This document shows positions 57,864 through 64,000 of a stretch of DNA of 64,000 bases, in pieces; position 1 is the first letter of the stretch, and every line of letters starts with the position of its first letter. A program made the translations under genes and the position numbers. The DNA is taken from contig NZ_JAHBAG010000001.1 of the NCBI RefSeq assembly GCF_020510445.1, positions 3,448,501-3,512,500 on the forward strand, given 5' to 3'. The notes under the pieces are model-generated. The model was not told the origin of the DNA, made no database searches, and was given only the letters and a program-made list of their open reading frames with translations. This DNA comes from Hydrogenophaga taeniospiralis (lineage in GTDB: Bacteria > Pseudomonadota > Gammaproteobacteria > Burkholderiales > Burkholderiaceae_C).

Positions 57864-58649
57864 GTGAGCCGTTCCCTGTTGAGTTGCCTTGTGGCCGGTG
57901 TGATGTCCTTCGCCGGGGCCGCGCACGCCGAGGACGTGGTGCGCATCGGCACCCTGTCGGACTACGCGCCGTTCGAGTACCGCGACGCCAAGGGCGAACT
58001 CAAGGGCATGGAGATCGAGCTGGCCAAGACCATGTGCAAACACATCCAGGCCAAGTGCGAATACGTGACGATGGACTTCGACGCCCTGATCCCGGCGCTC
58101 AAGGCCAGGAAGATCGACGCCGTGCTGGCCCAGATGTCGATCACCGACGAGCGCAAGAAGGTGGTGGACTTCACCGACCTGTTCACCCTGGCCCCGGTGC
58201 AGTACGTCGCCAAGACCGGCTCGGGCATCACCGAGGACCCGGCCACGCTGCGCGGCAAGACCGTCGGCATCTACAGCGGCTCCAGCCACGAGACCTACCT
58301 GAAGAAGCGCCTGCCCAAGAGCCAGTCGGGCATCGCCATCAAGGCCTACCCCTCGCAAGACCCGATCTGGCTCGACCTGGAGGCGGGCCGCGTGCAGGCC
58401 GCGCTGACCGACACCACGGTGGCCCACGAGTGGCTGGAGAAAACCGGCAAGGCCAAGGGTTTCGCACTCGCAGGCAAGCCGCTGAACGACGTGGCGATGT
58501 TCGGCGAAGGCACCGGCATCGCCGTGCGCAAGGGCGACCCGCTGCGCGCGCGCCTGAACACCGCGATCAAACAGGTGCTGACCGACGGCAGCTTCGCGGC
58601 CGAGAACAAGAAGGTGTTTCCCTTCAGCATCGCGCCCGCGCTGAAGTAA
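57864..58649 (+). CDS. Polar amino-acid ABC binding protein
   Basis: A 261-residue periplasmic protein starting at GTG 57864 with GGAG 9 bases upstream. A signal peptide ends at HAEDV (about residue 22). It is an SBP_bac_3-type domain with the family segments IGTLSDYAPFEY, GMEIELAKTMC and AQMSITDERKKVVDFTD. It binds a polar amino acid or derivative. Two permease genes follow after a terminator-like hairpin (58666-58705), but no ATPase gene is present. The neighbouring mmuM gene hints at S-methylmethionine. Confidence 0.87.
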   Translation: MSRSLLSCLVAGVMSFAGAAHAEDVVRIGTLSDYAPFEYRDAKGELKGMEIELAKTMCKHIQAKCEYVTMDFDALIPALKARKIDAVLAQMSITDERKKVVDFTDLFTLAPVQYVAKTGSGITEDPATLRGKTVGIYSGSSHETYLKKRLPKSQSGIAIKAYPSQDPIWLDLEAGRVQAALTDTTVAHEWLEKTGKAKGFALAGKPLNDVAMFGEGTGIAVRKGDPLRARLNTAIKQVLTDGSFAAENKKVFPFSIAPALK

Positions 58650-58665
58650 GCTGGCGCCCCCCGGG

Positions 58666-58705
58666 ACCAGGCCGTCCGGCAGGGTGGCCTGGTTTTCCTG
58701 TTTTT
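58666..58705 (+). terminator. Terminator-like hairpin between binding protein and permeases
   Basis: ACCAGGCC pairs perfectly with GGCCTGGT over a 12-base loop and is followed by TTTTCCTGTTTTT. It would cut transcription after the binding protein and lower permease expression, a common pattern in ABC import operons. Confidence 0.7.
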
Positions 58706-58717
58706 GCGGGATGGTGA

Positions 58718-59398
58718 ATGGACGATTTGTGGCTGTACGCCGGTCAGTTGCTGGAGGGTGCGTGGGTCACCGTGCAACTGGCCCTGTCTTCGCTGGTGGT
58801 GGGTCTGGCCCTCGGGCTGGTGCTCGCGGCCGGCGGCCTGAGCGGTCGCACGCTGCTGCGACGCGCCGTGCGGCTGTGCACGGGCCTGCTGCGCGGCATT
58901 CCCGAGTTCCTGATCGTGCTGGTCTGTTACTTCGGGCTGTCCAACCTGATCAACAACCACTTCGACGGCGCGGTGGAGATCAGTCCGTTTGCCGCAGGCG
59001 TCTTCGCCCTGTCCATCGTGTTCGCGGCCTACGCCAGCGAGGTGTTTCGCGGCAGCTTCGCGGCCATCCCCCGGGGGCAGATCGAAGCGGCGCAGGCCTT
59101 CGGGCTCACGTCCACCCAGACCTTCTTCGCCGTGCGGCTGCCCCAGGCCTGGCGCATCGCCCTGCCCAGCCTCGGCAACCTGTGGCAGTCGCTGCTGAAA
59201 GACACCTCGCTGGTGTCCGTGGTCGGGCTGGAAGACCTGCTCAAGAAGTCCAACATGGCGGCCCAGGCCATGCACCAGCCGTTCCTGTTCTTCCTGGCGG
59301 CGGCGGCCGTGTACTTCGTGTTCCTGCACGCCTCGCAGCCGGTCTTTGCCTGGCTGGAGCGCCGGGCCGGGCGGGGCTTTGAAGCGAGGGCGGCTTGA
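58718..59398 (+). CDS. Amino-acid ABC permease (HisQ-type)
   Basis: A 226-residue inner-membrane protein with about five membrane segments. The ATPase-coupling EAA loop is EAAQAFGLTSTQTFFAVRLPQAW. It starts MDDLWLYAGQLLEG at ATG 58718 with a weak site. It overlaps the second permease by 4 bases. It should dimerise with that permease and needs an ATPase from elsewhere in the genome. Confidence 0.9.
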   Translation: MDDLWLYAGQLLEGAWVTVQLALSSLVVGLALGLVLAAGGLSGRTLLRRAVRLCTGLLRGIPEFLIVLVCYFGLSNLINNHFDGAVEISPFAAGVFALSIVFAAYASEVFRGSFAAIPRGQIEAAQAFGLTSTQTFFAVRLPQAWRIALPSLGNLWQSLLKDTSLVSVVGLEDLLKKSNMAAQAMHQPFLFFLAAAAVYFVFLHASQPVFAWLERRAGRGFEARAA

Positions 59399-60096
59399 AC
59401 TTCGCCCCCATCGAAGACTGGCTGGAGCTGCCCGCCGACAGCGTGCTGGAGGTGTGGGAAGGCCTGGTGATCACCCTGCAGCTGCTGTGCGGCTCGGTGC
59501 TGTTGGCCTTTGCGCTTGCGCTGCCCCTGGCGCTCGCGGCCACCTCCGGCAGGGCCTGGCCGGAGCGGCTGGCGCGCGGCTACAGCGCGGCGTTTCGCGG
59601 CACGCCCCTGCTGGTGCAGCTGTTCATCCTGTACTACGGGGTGAGCCAGTTCGAAGCCGTGCGCCAATCGCCCGCCTGGTGGCTGCTGGAAGACGCGTTC
59701 TATTGCGGCCTGCTCGCGCTGAGCCTGAACCTGGCGGCCTACATGGCCGAAGACCTGCGCGCCGGCATCCTGGCGGTGCCCGTCGGCGAAAAGGAAGCTG
59801 CCCTGGCCATGGGCATGAGCCCGTTCCAGTGCTACCGCTGGATCGTGCTGCCCGCGGCCTGGCGGATCGCCACGCCGGCCCTGGGCAACGAGGTGATCGC
59901 CCAGCTCAAGGCCACGGCCCTGGTGAGCACCATCACCGTGCTCGACCTCACCGGTGTCGCTCGCCGGCTGTCGAACGCCTCGTACACCACCGATGCGCTG
60001 GTGATAGCCGGGGTTGTGTACGCGGCCATCACGCTGGTGGTGGTGTTGGCCGTGCGGCGGATCGAGCGGCGCTTCGGCCCGGCCGGCCGCCGGTAG
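59395..60096 (+). CDS. Amino-acid ABC permease (HisM-type)
   Basis: A 233-residue inner-membrane protein with the EAA loop EKEAALAMGMSPFQCYRWIVLPAAW. It starts at TTG 59395, overlapping the stop of the first permease by 4 bases (TTGA), and reads MNFAPIEDWLELPADSVL. It is the second half of the translocation pore. mmuM follows after 120 bases. Confidence 0.9.
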   Translation: MNFAPIEDWLELPADSVLEVWEGLVITLQLLCGSVLLAFALALPLALAATSGRAWPERLARGYSAAFRGTPLLVQLFILYYGVSQFEAVRQSPAWWLLEDAFYCGLLALSLNLAAYMAEDLRAGILAVPVGEKEAALAMGMSPFQCYRWIVLPAAWRIATPALGNEVIAQLKATALVSTITVLDLTGVARRLSNASYTTDALVIAGVVYAAITLVVVLAVRRIERRFGPAGRR

Positions 60097-60216
60097 CCGG
60101 CCCGCGCGGGCCTGGGCGAGGACGCCGTTTTCAGGCAATTCCACCGTTTCTTCGCGGCCCGAAACCCGGCCCCATGGCTACGCTCTGTGAACGTGTTCCA
60201 TCCCTCCTCCCGACCC

Positions 60217-61206
60217 ATGACGCCCACCCCTGAACCCACGTCCCCCCTGCAAACCGCGCTGGCCGAACAGGGCCTGTTCGTGCTCGACGGCGCGCTGGCC
60301 ACCGAACTGGAACGCCGTGGCGCCGATCTGCTGGATCCGCTGTGGTCCGCCAAGCTGCTGATCGAACAGCCCGATCTGATCCGGCAAGTGCACCTGGACT
60401 ACTTCCTCGCCGGCGCCGACGTGGCCACCACCGCCAGCTACCAGGCGACGTTTGAGGCCTTCGCAAGGCGCGGCCTGAGCCACGACCAGGCGGCCGACCT
60501 GATGCGGCGCTCGGTGAGCCTGGCCTGCGAGGCCCGGGACGCCTTCTGGGCCGAGTCCGCCCACCGCGTGGGCCGCCGCCGGCCCCTGGTGGCGGCGTCC
60601 ATCGGGCCCTACGGCGCCATGCTGGCCGACGGCTCCGAGTACCGGGGCTACCAGGGCATCTCGCGCCAGGCGCTGGCCGACTTCCACCGGCCACGCCTGC
60701 AGGTGCTGGCCCACGCGGGTGCCGATCTGCTGGCCTGCGAGACCATTCCCTGCCTCGATGAAGCGCTGGCGATCGCGGGCCTGCTGCCCGAGTTTCCCGG
60801 CGTGATGGCCTGGCTCAGCTTTTCCTGCCGCGACGGCGCGCACAACTGCCAGGGCGAGCCCTTCGCCGACTGCGTGGCGCAGCTCGACGCCCTGCCCCAG
60901 ATCGCCGCGGTGGGCGTGAACTGCACCGCGCCCGAGTTCATTGAATCGCTGGTGGCGCTGGCCCGTTCGCACACCACCAAACCCATCGTGGTCTACCCCA
61001 ACTCGGGCGAACACTACGATGCGGTCGACAAGGTCTGGCACGGTGAAGGCCCGGCACACGACTTCGCCGCCCAGGCCATGCGCTGGCACGGTCGCGGCGC
61101 GCGGCTCATCGGCGGCTGCTGCCGCACGGGCCCGGACGACATCCGCGCCATCAAACAGGCCGCCGTGGCCTGCGGTGCGTTGATCGAAGCCAGCGCGACC
61201 CGCTGA
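60217..61206 (+). CDS. mmuM: Homocysteine S-methyltransferase (MmuM-like)
   Basis: About 329 residues from ATG 60217; a GTG at 60187 would add ten. The zinc cysteines are Cys236 in VGVNCTAPEF and Cys301/Cys302 in IGGCCRTGP. It makes methionine from homocysteine, typically using S-methylmethionine (or the non-natural S-adenosylmethionine isomer) as methyl donor. In E. coli mmuM sits with the S-methylmethionine permease mmuP; here an ABC transporter is in that place. The 241 bases to yggX hold an 8-base perfect stem (CTCCGTTG/CAACGGAG, 61328-61353) and no gene. Confidence 0.9.
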   Translation: MTPTPEPTSPLQTALAEQGLFVLDGALATELERRGADLLDPLWSAKLLIEQPDLIRQVHLDYFLAGADVATTASYQATFEAFARRGLSHDQAADLMRRSVSLACEARDAFWAESAHRVGRRRPLVAASIGPYGAMLADGSEYRGYQGISRQALADFHRPRLQVLAHAGADLLACETIPCLDEALAIAGLLPEFPGVMAWLSFSCRDGAHNCQGEPFADCVAQLDALPQIAAVGVNCTAPEFIESLVALARSHTTKPIVVYPNSGEHYDAVDKVWHGEGPAHDFAAQAMRWHGRGARLIGGCCRTGPDDIRAIKQAAVACGALIEASATR

Positions 61207-61447
61207 GCGGCGCACGAGACCTTGAGCAAGGTCAGGAACTGCGGCGCAAAAGCGCTCAGACCCGACCCTGCCAGGGCCGCGGTGAACAAACGTTGATAAA
61301 GTGTCGGGGTGCTTGCATGACATTTTTCTCCGTTGGATGAACGAGCAACGGAGCGGATCATGGGAGCGAGGGGTGACAGCTGGAACGACGACGTTTCTCG
61401 GTTGTTGATCACCCAAACACCTGTACCCAATTCCCAAGGACATCAAC

Positions 61448-61726
61448 ATGGCACGCACCGTCAACTGCATCAAGCTCGGCAAGGAAGCCGAGGGCCTGGA
61501 CTTTCCGCCCTACCCCGGTGAACTGGGCAAGCGCCTGTACGAGAACGTGAGCAAGGAAGCCTGGGCCGCCTGGCTCAAGCACCAGACCATGCTGCTCAAC
61601 GAAAACCGCCTGAACCTGGCCGACGCGCGCGCTCGCCAGTACCTGGCCCGGCAGATGGAAAAGCACTTCTTTGGCGAAGGCGCCGACGCAGCCGCCGGCT
61701 ACGTTCCCCCGTCCGATGCGGCTTGA
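61448..61726 (+). CDS. yggX: Oxidative damage protection protein YggX
   Basis: A 92-residue protein of the Fe(2+)-trafficking family. Cys7 in [20 protein letters not shown] is the conserved cysteine, and [19 protein letters not shown] is the core. It protects iron-sulphur enzymes from superoxide and helps iron handling. The start ATG 61448 has AAGGA 7 bases upstream. The C-terminus ([15 protein letters not shown]) is slightly longer than in E. coli. It sits between mmuM and the FAD oxidoreductase. Confidence 0.95.
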   Translation: MARTVNCIKLGKEAEGLDFPPYPGELGKRLYENVSKEAWAAWLKHQTMLLNENRLNLADARARQYLARQMEKHFFGEGADAAAGYVPPSDAA

Positions 61727-61750
61727 GGCCCGCGACACGCCTGAAATCGC

Positions 61751-61764
61751 ACCCGCCTGCGGGT
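61751..61764 (+). repeat. Perfect hairpin after yggX
   Basis: ACCCGC-CT-GCGGGT followed by TTCCCCC lies between yggX and the FAD oxidoreductase gene. The T-stretch is short, so it is a stability hairpin or weak terminator. Confidence 0.4.
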
Positions 61765-61771
61765 TTCCCCC

Positions 61772-62974
61772 TTGACTGAAACCGTTCGCCACGCGCTGGT
61801 GATCGGCGCCGGCCTGGCCGGCGCCGCGCTGTGCGCAGCCCTGGCCCGGCGCGGCTGGCGCGTCACGCTGCTGGACGCAGCCAGCGGCCCGGCGCAGGCC
61901 GCGTCGGCCTTGCCCGTGGGCATGTTGAGCCCCCACGTGACCCGTGCACCCACGCCGCTGTCGCGCCTGTGCGAGCTGGGTGTGCCCGACATGCGCGCCG
62001 AACTGGAGCGGTTGGTGCCACAGGGCCAGGGCTGGCAGGCCTGCGAGGTGGACAACCTCGGGCACGACCCTGGGCGCTGGCCCGCTGCGCTGGTGCGCCC
62101 TGCGGCGCTGGTGCAAGCCTGGCTGGAGGAAACCCGGCGCCTGGGCGCGCTCATCACCCGGTGGAACGCCCAGGTGACTGGGCTGCGCCGGGTGCCCGGG
62201 GCGAACCACGACACATCGGACTCCGAGCCTGCCGACTGGCAGGCGCTGGACGCCAGCGGCCAGGTATTGGCCCAGGCGCCGGTGGTGGTGGTCGCTGCGG
62301 CGTTTGGCAGCTTCGCCCTGCTGACGGCGTCGGCCGACCTGATGAACGCCGACGCCCTGCCGCTGCGCCCGGTCAAGGGGCAGATGAGCCTGGCCGCCCT
62401 GCACGACGCGCCACTGGCCGAACGCCCGCAGCGCGACAACGGCGTGTTCGTGCCGGTGTACGAAGACAGTGGGCTGCCCCCACAGTGGCCCGCGCGGATC
62501 TGGGCCATGGGATCGACCTACGAACGCGGCGACAACAGCAGCCACCTGAGCGACGCGGCCCACGAGCGCAATGCCCAAAGCCTGCAGGCGATCAACGCGG
62601 CGGCCGCGCAGCGCCTGCGCGAAGCGCAGGCCGGCACTGAACTGATGGGATGGGCGCAGGTGCGCTGCGCCTCGCTGGACCGGCTGCCCGTGATGGGGGC
62701 GGTGCCCCAACTGGGCGCGCTGCAAGCCCGGATGGCGCAGGCCGGTGCACGGCGTGGCCGTGTCCCGCTGGCCGACACACCGCGCTGGCCGGGTCTGTTC
62801 GTGCTGAGCGCCCTGGGCTCGCGTGGGCTGACCCTGTCGCACTGGTGTGCCACGCGGCTGGCGGCGCAGATCGACGCAAGCCAGGCGGAACTGCCCCCGG
62901 TGGACGAAGACCTGCTCAAGGCGCTCGACCCAGCCCGCTTTGCCTGGCGGCAGGCGCGCCGACAAGCCGCCTGA
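61772..62974 (+). CDS. FAD-dependent oxidoreductase, MnmC oxidase-half-like
   Basis: A 400-residue flavoprotein of the D-amino-acid-oxidase fold. Rossmann motif GAGLAGAALCAALARRGWRV is near the N-terminus. The segment SALPVGMLSPHVTRAPTPLSRL recalls the PQGALYPHLS region of MnmC, the enzyme that finishes mnm5U in tRNA. MnmC normally has an N-terminal methyltransferase domain (DUF752) that is absent here. The start is a TTG at 61772 with no strong site. A glycine or sarcosine oxidase role is the main alternative. Confidence 0.7.
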   Translation: MTETVRHALVIGAGLAGAALCAALARRGWRVTLLDAASGPAQAASALPVGMLSPHVTRAPTPLSRLCELGVPDMRAELERLVPQGQGWQACEVDNLGHDPGRWPAALVRPAALVQAWLEETRRLGALITRWNAQVTGLRRVPGANHDTSDSEPADWQALDASGQVLAQAPVVVVAAAFGSFALLTASADLMNADALPLRPVKGQMSLAALHDAPLAERPQRDNGVFVPVYEDSGLPPQWPARIWAMGSTYERGDNSSHLSDAAHERNAQSLQAINAAAAQRLREAQAGTELMGWAQVRCASLDRLPVMGAVPQLGALQARMAQAGARRGRVPLADTPRWPGLFVLSALGSRGLTLSHWCATRLAAQIDASQAELPPVDEDLLKALDPARFAWRQARRQAA

Positions 62975-62998
62975 AGACCGGATTTCCCCTGGCGGCGT

Positions 62999-63808
62999 CT
63001 AGAGCCGTTCCACCCACTGCGAGAATTCGCGGGGTTGCAGGGGCCGCGCCAGCAGCGCATGGATGCCAGCCCGCCGGGTATCGCGCTTGACCCGGTGGCG
63101 GCTCCACCAGGTGGCCAGCGGGCTGGCGTGTTCACTGATTCCCATGACCAGCGCCTGGGGGTTCTTGTCCGCAAACAGCCGCGCCAGCGCCCACACGTCG
63201 AGTTGATGCTCGTCCAGATTGAAGACCCCGCAGCTGTAGCGATTGCGCCGCAACAACGCCACCGCGGTTTCGGTGCTGCTGACCTCGTCGGCCTCGGCCA
63301 CACCCGCCTGGGCCAGCCGCGAGCACAGGTGCTTGCGCTCCTGCGGGTCCATTCCCACCAGGAGCGCGCGCTTGGCCGTCGGCGCCGGTTCGTCCAGCTC
63401 CACGTCCAGCGGCGCCGGTGAGCTGACGTCCAGATCGAGATACCCGGAATCCGCCTGCCGGGCGGCAAACACCGCGTCCAGGTCGTTGAGCACGCTGGCC
63501 CATTGGATCGGGCGCTGCAACACCCGCCAGGCGTGGGCCGGCGCGCCGGGGCCGACCCAGATCAGGCGCTGACCAGGCGGCATCTCCTTGGCGTGGGACA
63601 GCACGGCCTCGGCGCTCTCACCGTCCACCAGTGCCACGTCGGCGATCCGGTTGGCCTCCGGGGATACCTCCGCACCGGGGGCGATGAGTGGAACCCAGGG
63701 CGCATAGGACAACTCGCGCTCTTCCGACAAGCGAAACACGGTATTGAGGGCATGCCGCTCCACGTCGGAGAAACCGACCACGCTCACAAAGATGCGTTGC
63801 TTGTGCAT
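62999..63808 (-). CDS. Tandem receiver-like protein with degenerate active sites
   Basis: A 269-residue cytoplasmic protein from ATG 63808 (MHKQRIFVSV). Both halves look like CheY folds: the N-terminal one (FVSVVGFSDVERHALN to LIWVGPGAPA, RPIQW) and the C-terminal one (ALLVGMDPQERK, GVFNLDEHQLDVW, ISEHAS, LLARPLQP). The usual conserved Lys before Pro is replaced (LARPLQP and LQRPIQW), and the acidic pocket is incomplete. Probably a phosphorylation-independent scaffold. I do not recognise a named family. A separate start at 63817 or 63832 is possible. Confidence 0.55.
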   Translation of the reverse strand: MHKQRIFVSVVGFSDVERHALNTVFRLSEERELSYAPWVPLIAPGAEVSPEANRIADVALVDGESAEAVLSHAKEMPPGQRLIWVGPGAPAHAWRVLQRPIQWASVLNDLDAVFAARQADSGYLDLDVSSPAPLDVELDEPAPTAKRALLVGMDPQERKHLCSRLAQAGVAEADEVSSTETAVALLRRNRYSCGVFNLDEHQLDVWALARLFADKNPQALVMGISEHASPLATWWSRHRVKRDTRRAGIHALLARPLQPREFSQWVERL

Positions 63809-63926
63809 GGCGCCCATGTTACGCCGGAGCACAAACGGCTTGCACCAGAAAGAACCGGGTTCGCATGGCCTTGAAAATGTGTTTACGGTCCCCTTGGGGC
63901 CTGTCCCACATCGCGATCCATTCCCT

Positions 63927-63943
63927 TATTCCAATCAGGAATA
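63927..63943. promoter_or_regulatory. Activator-site-like dyad near the window end
   Basis: TATTCC-AATCA-GGAATA is a perfect 6-base dyad centred about 48 bases before the start expected from a TATAAG -10 (63971-63976) that has no good -35. This fits an activated promoter reading right. A 14-codon ORF MKNEKIVCNISEQP (63945-63989) overlaps it; I do not call it a gene. Confidence 0.4.
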
Positions 63944-64000
63944 TATGAAGAACGAAAAAATCGTTTGCAATATAAGCGAGCAACCTTAAAGTCGCGCCCA

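Noticed and set aside
63945..63989. 14-codon ORF MKNEKIVCNISEQP as a gene
   Set aside because: No ribosome binding site and no similarity; it overlaps a promoter-like region.

Overview
The window looks like core chromosome of a high-GC betaproteobacterium of the order Burkholderiales, most likely family Comamonadaceae and possibly Hydrogenophaga. This rests on gene order and protein character, not on a database search. I see no phage, transposase, integrase, CRISPR array, rRNA or tRNA gene. Coding density is high and most genes abut or overlap by 4 bases.

Layout. 1-1454 (+): the end of an SGNH/GDSL esterase, then mnmH. 1501-22040 is a long leftward block in classic Burkholderiales order. Read from its upstream end it runs scpB-rluB, then ndk-rlmN-pilW-rodZ-like-ispG-hisS-yfgM-like-bamB-der-hfq-hflX-hflK-hflC-DUF2065-hisZ-purA-phosphoribosyltransferase-metC and a small Lys-rich protein. 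It combines RNA modification, outer-membrane assembly, isoprenoid, histidine and purine synthesis and protease control. 22253-24128: divergent rluD and bamD. 24091-27069: an iron-sulphur helicase of the DinG/YoaA type (-) and a PP2C phosphatase (+). 27100-33945 (-): the 2-oxoglutarate dehydrogenase operon odhA-odhB-lpdA-zapE. 34207-37413 (-): an ArsR-type thiol-switch candidate, prpE and an isochorismatase-fold hydrolase. 37599-39472: a secreted NlpC/P60 hydrolase (+) facing a branched-chain amino acid binding lipoprotein (-) across a perfect bidirectional terminator. 39662-41627 (-): pepA-holC, divergent from 41653-45201 (+) lptF-lptG-CbiX-like-cysB. 45317-47253: a YbdL-type aminotransferase (+) and a Tat-exported Rieske-type protein (-). 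47409-51329 (-): hrpA.

The most unusual part is 51420-53915 (+). A sigma70-like promoter leads into a structured leader containing a nine-codon ORF with an excellent ribosome binding site, two mutually exclusive hairpins and an intrinsic terminator placed directly before the ribosome binding site of an 82-residue basic protein. That gene is coupled (2 bases from stop to start) to a 665-residue protein that joins a Clp/HslU-type AAA+ ATPase to an FtsH-type M41 zinc peptidase and has no membrane segment. This is my best candidate for an undescribed system: a soluble ATP-dependent zinc protease with a small partner, under leader control.

53972-62974 holds argA (+), dsbB and fpr (-), an Lrp-type regulator (-) divergent from an amino-acid ABC transporter (binding protein and two permeases, no ATPase), mmuM, yggX and an FAD oxidoreductase resembling the oxidase half of MnmC. 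63001-63808 (-) is a tandem receiver-like protein lacking key residues. The last 100 bases are an AT-rich promoter region with a dyad that may be an activator site. Sulphur metabolism recurs (metC, cysB, CbiX-like, YbdL, mmuM).

Starts were chosen from ribosome binding sites, overlaps and remembered family N-termini. Functional statements come from motif recognition by eye.
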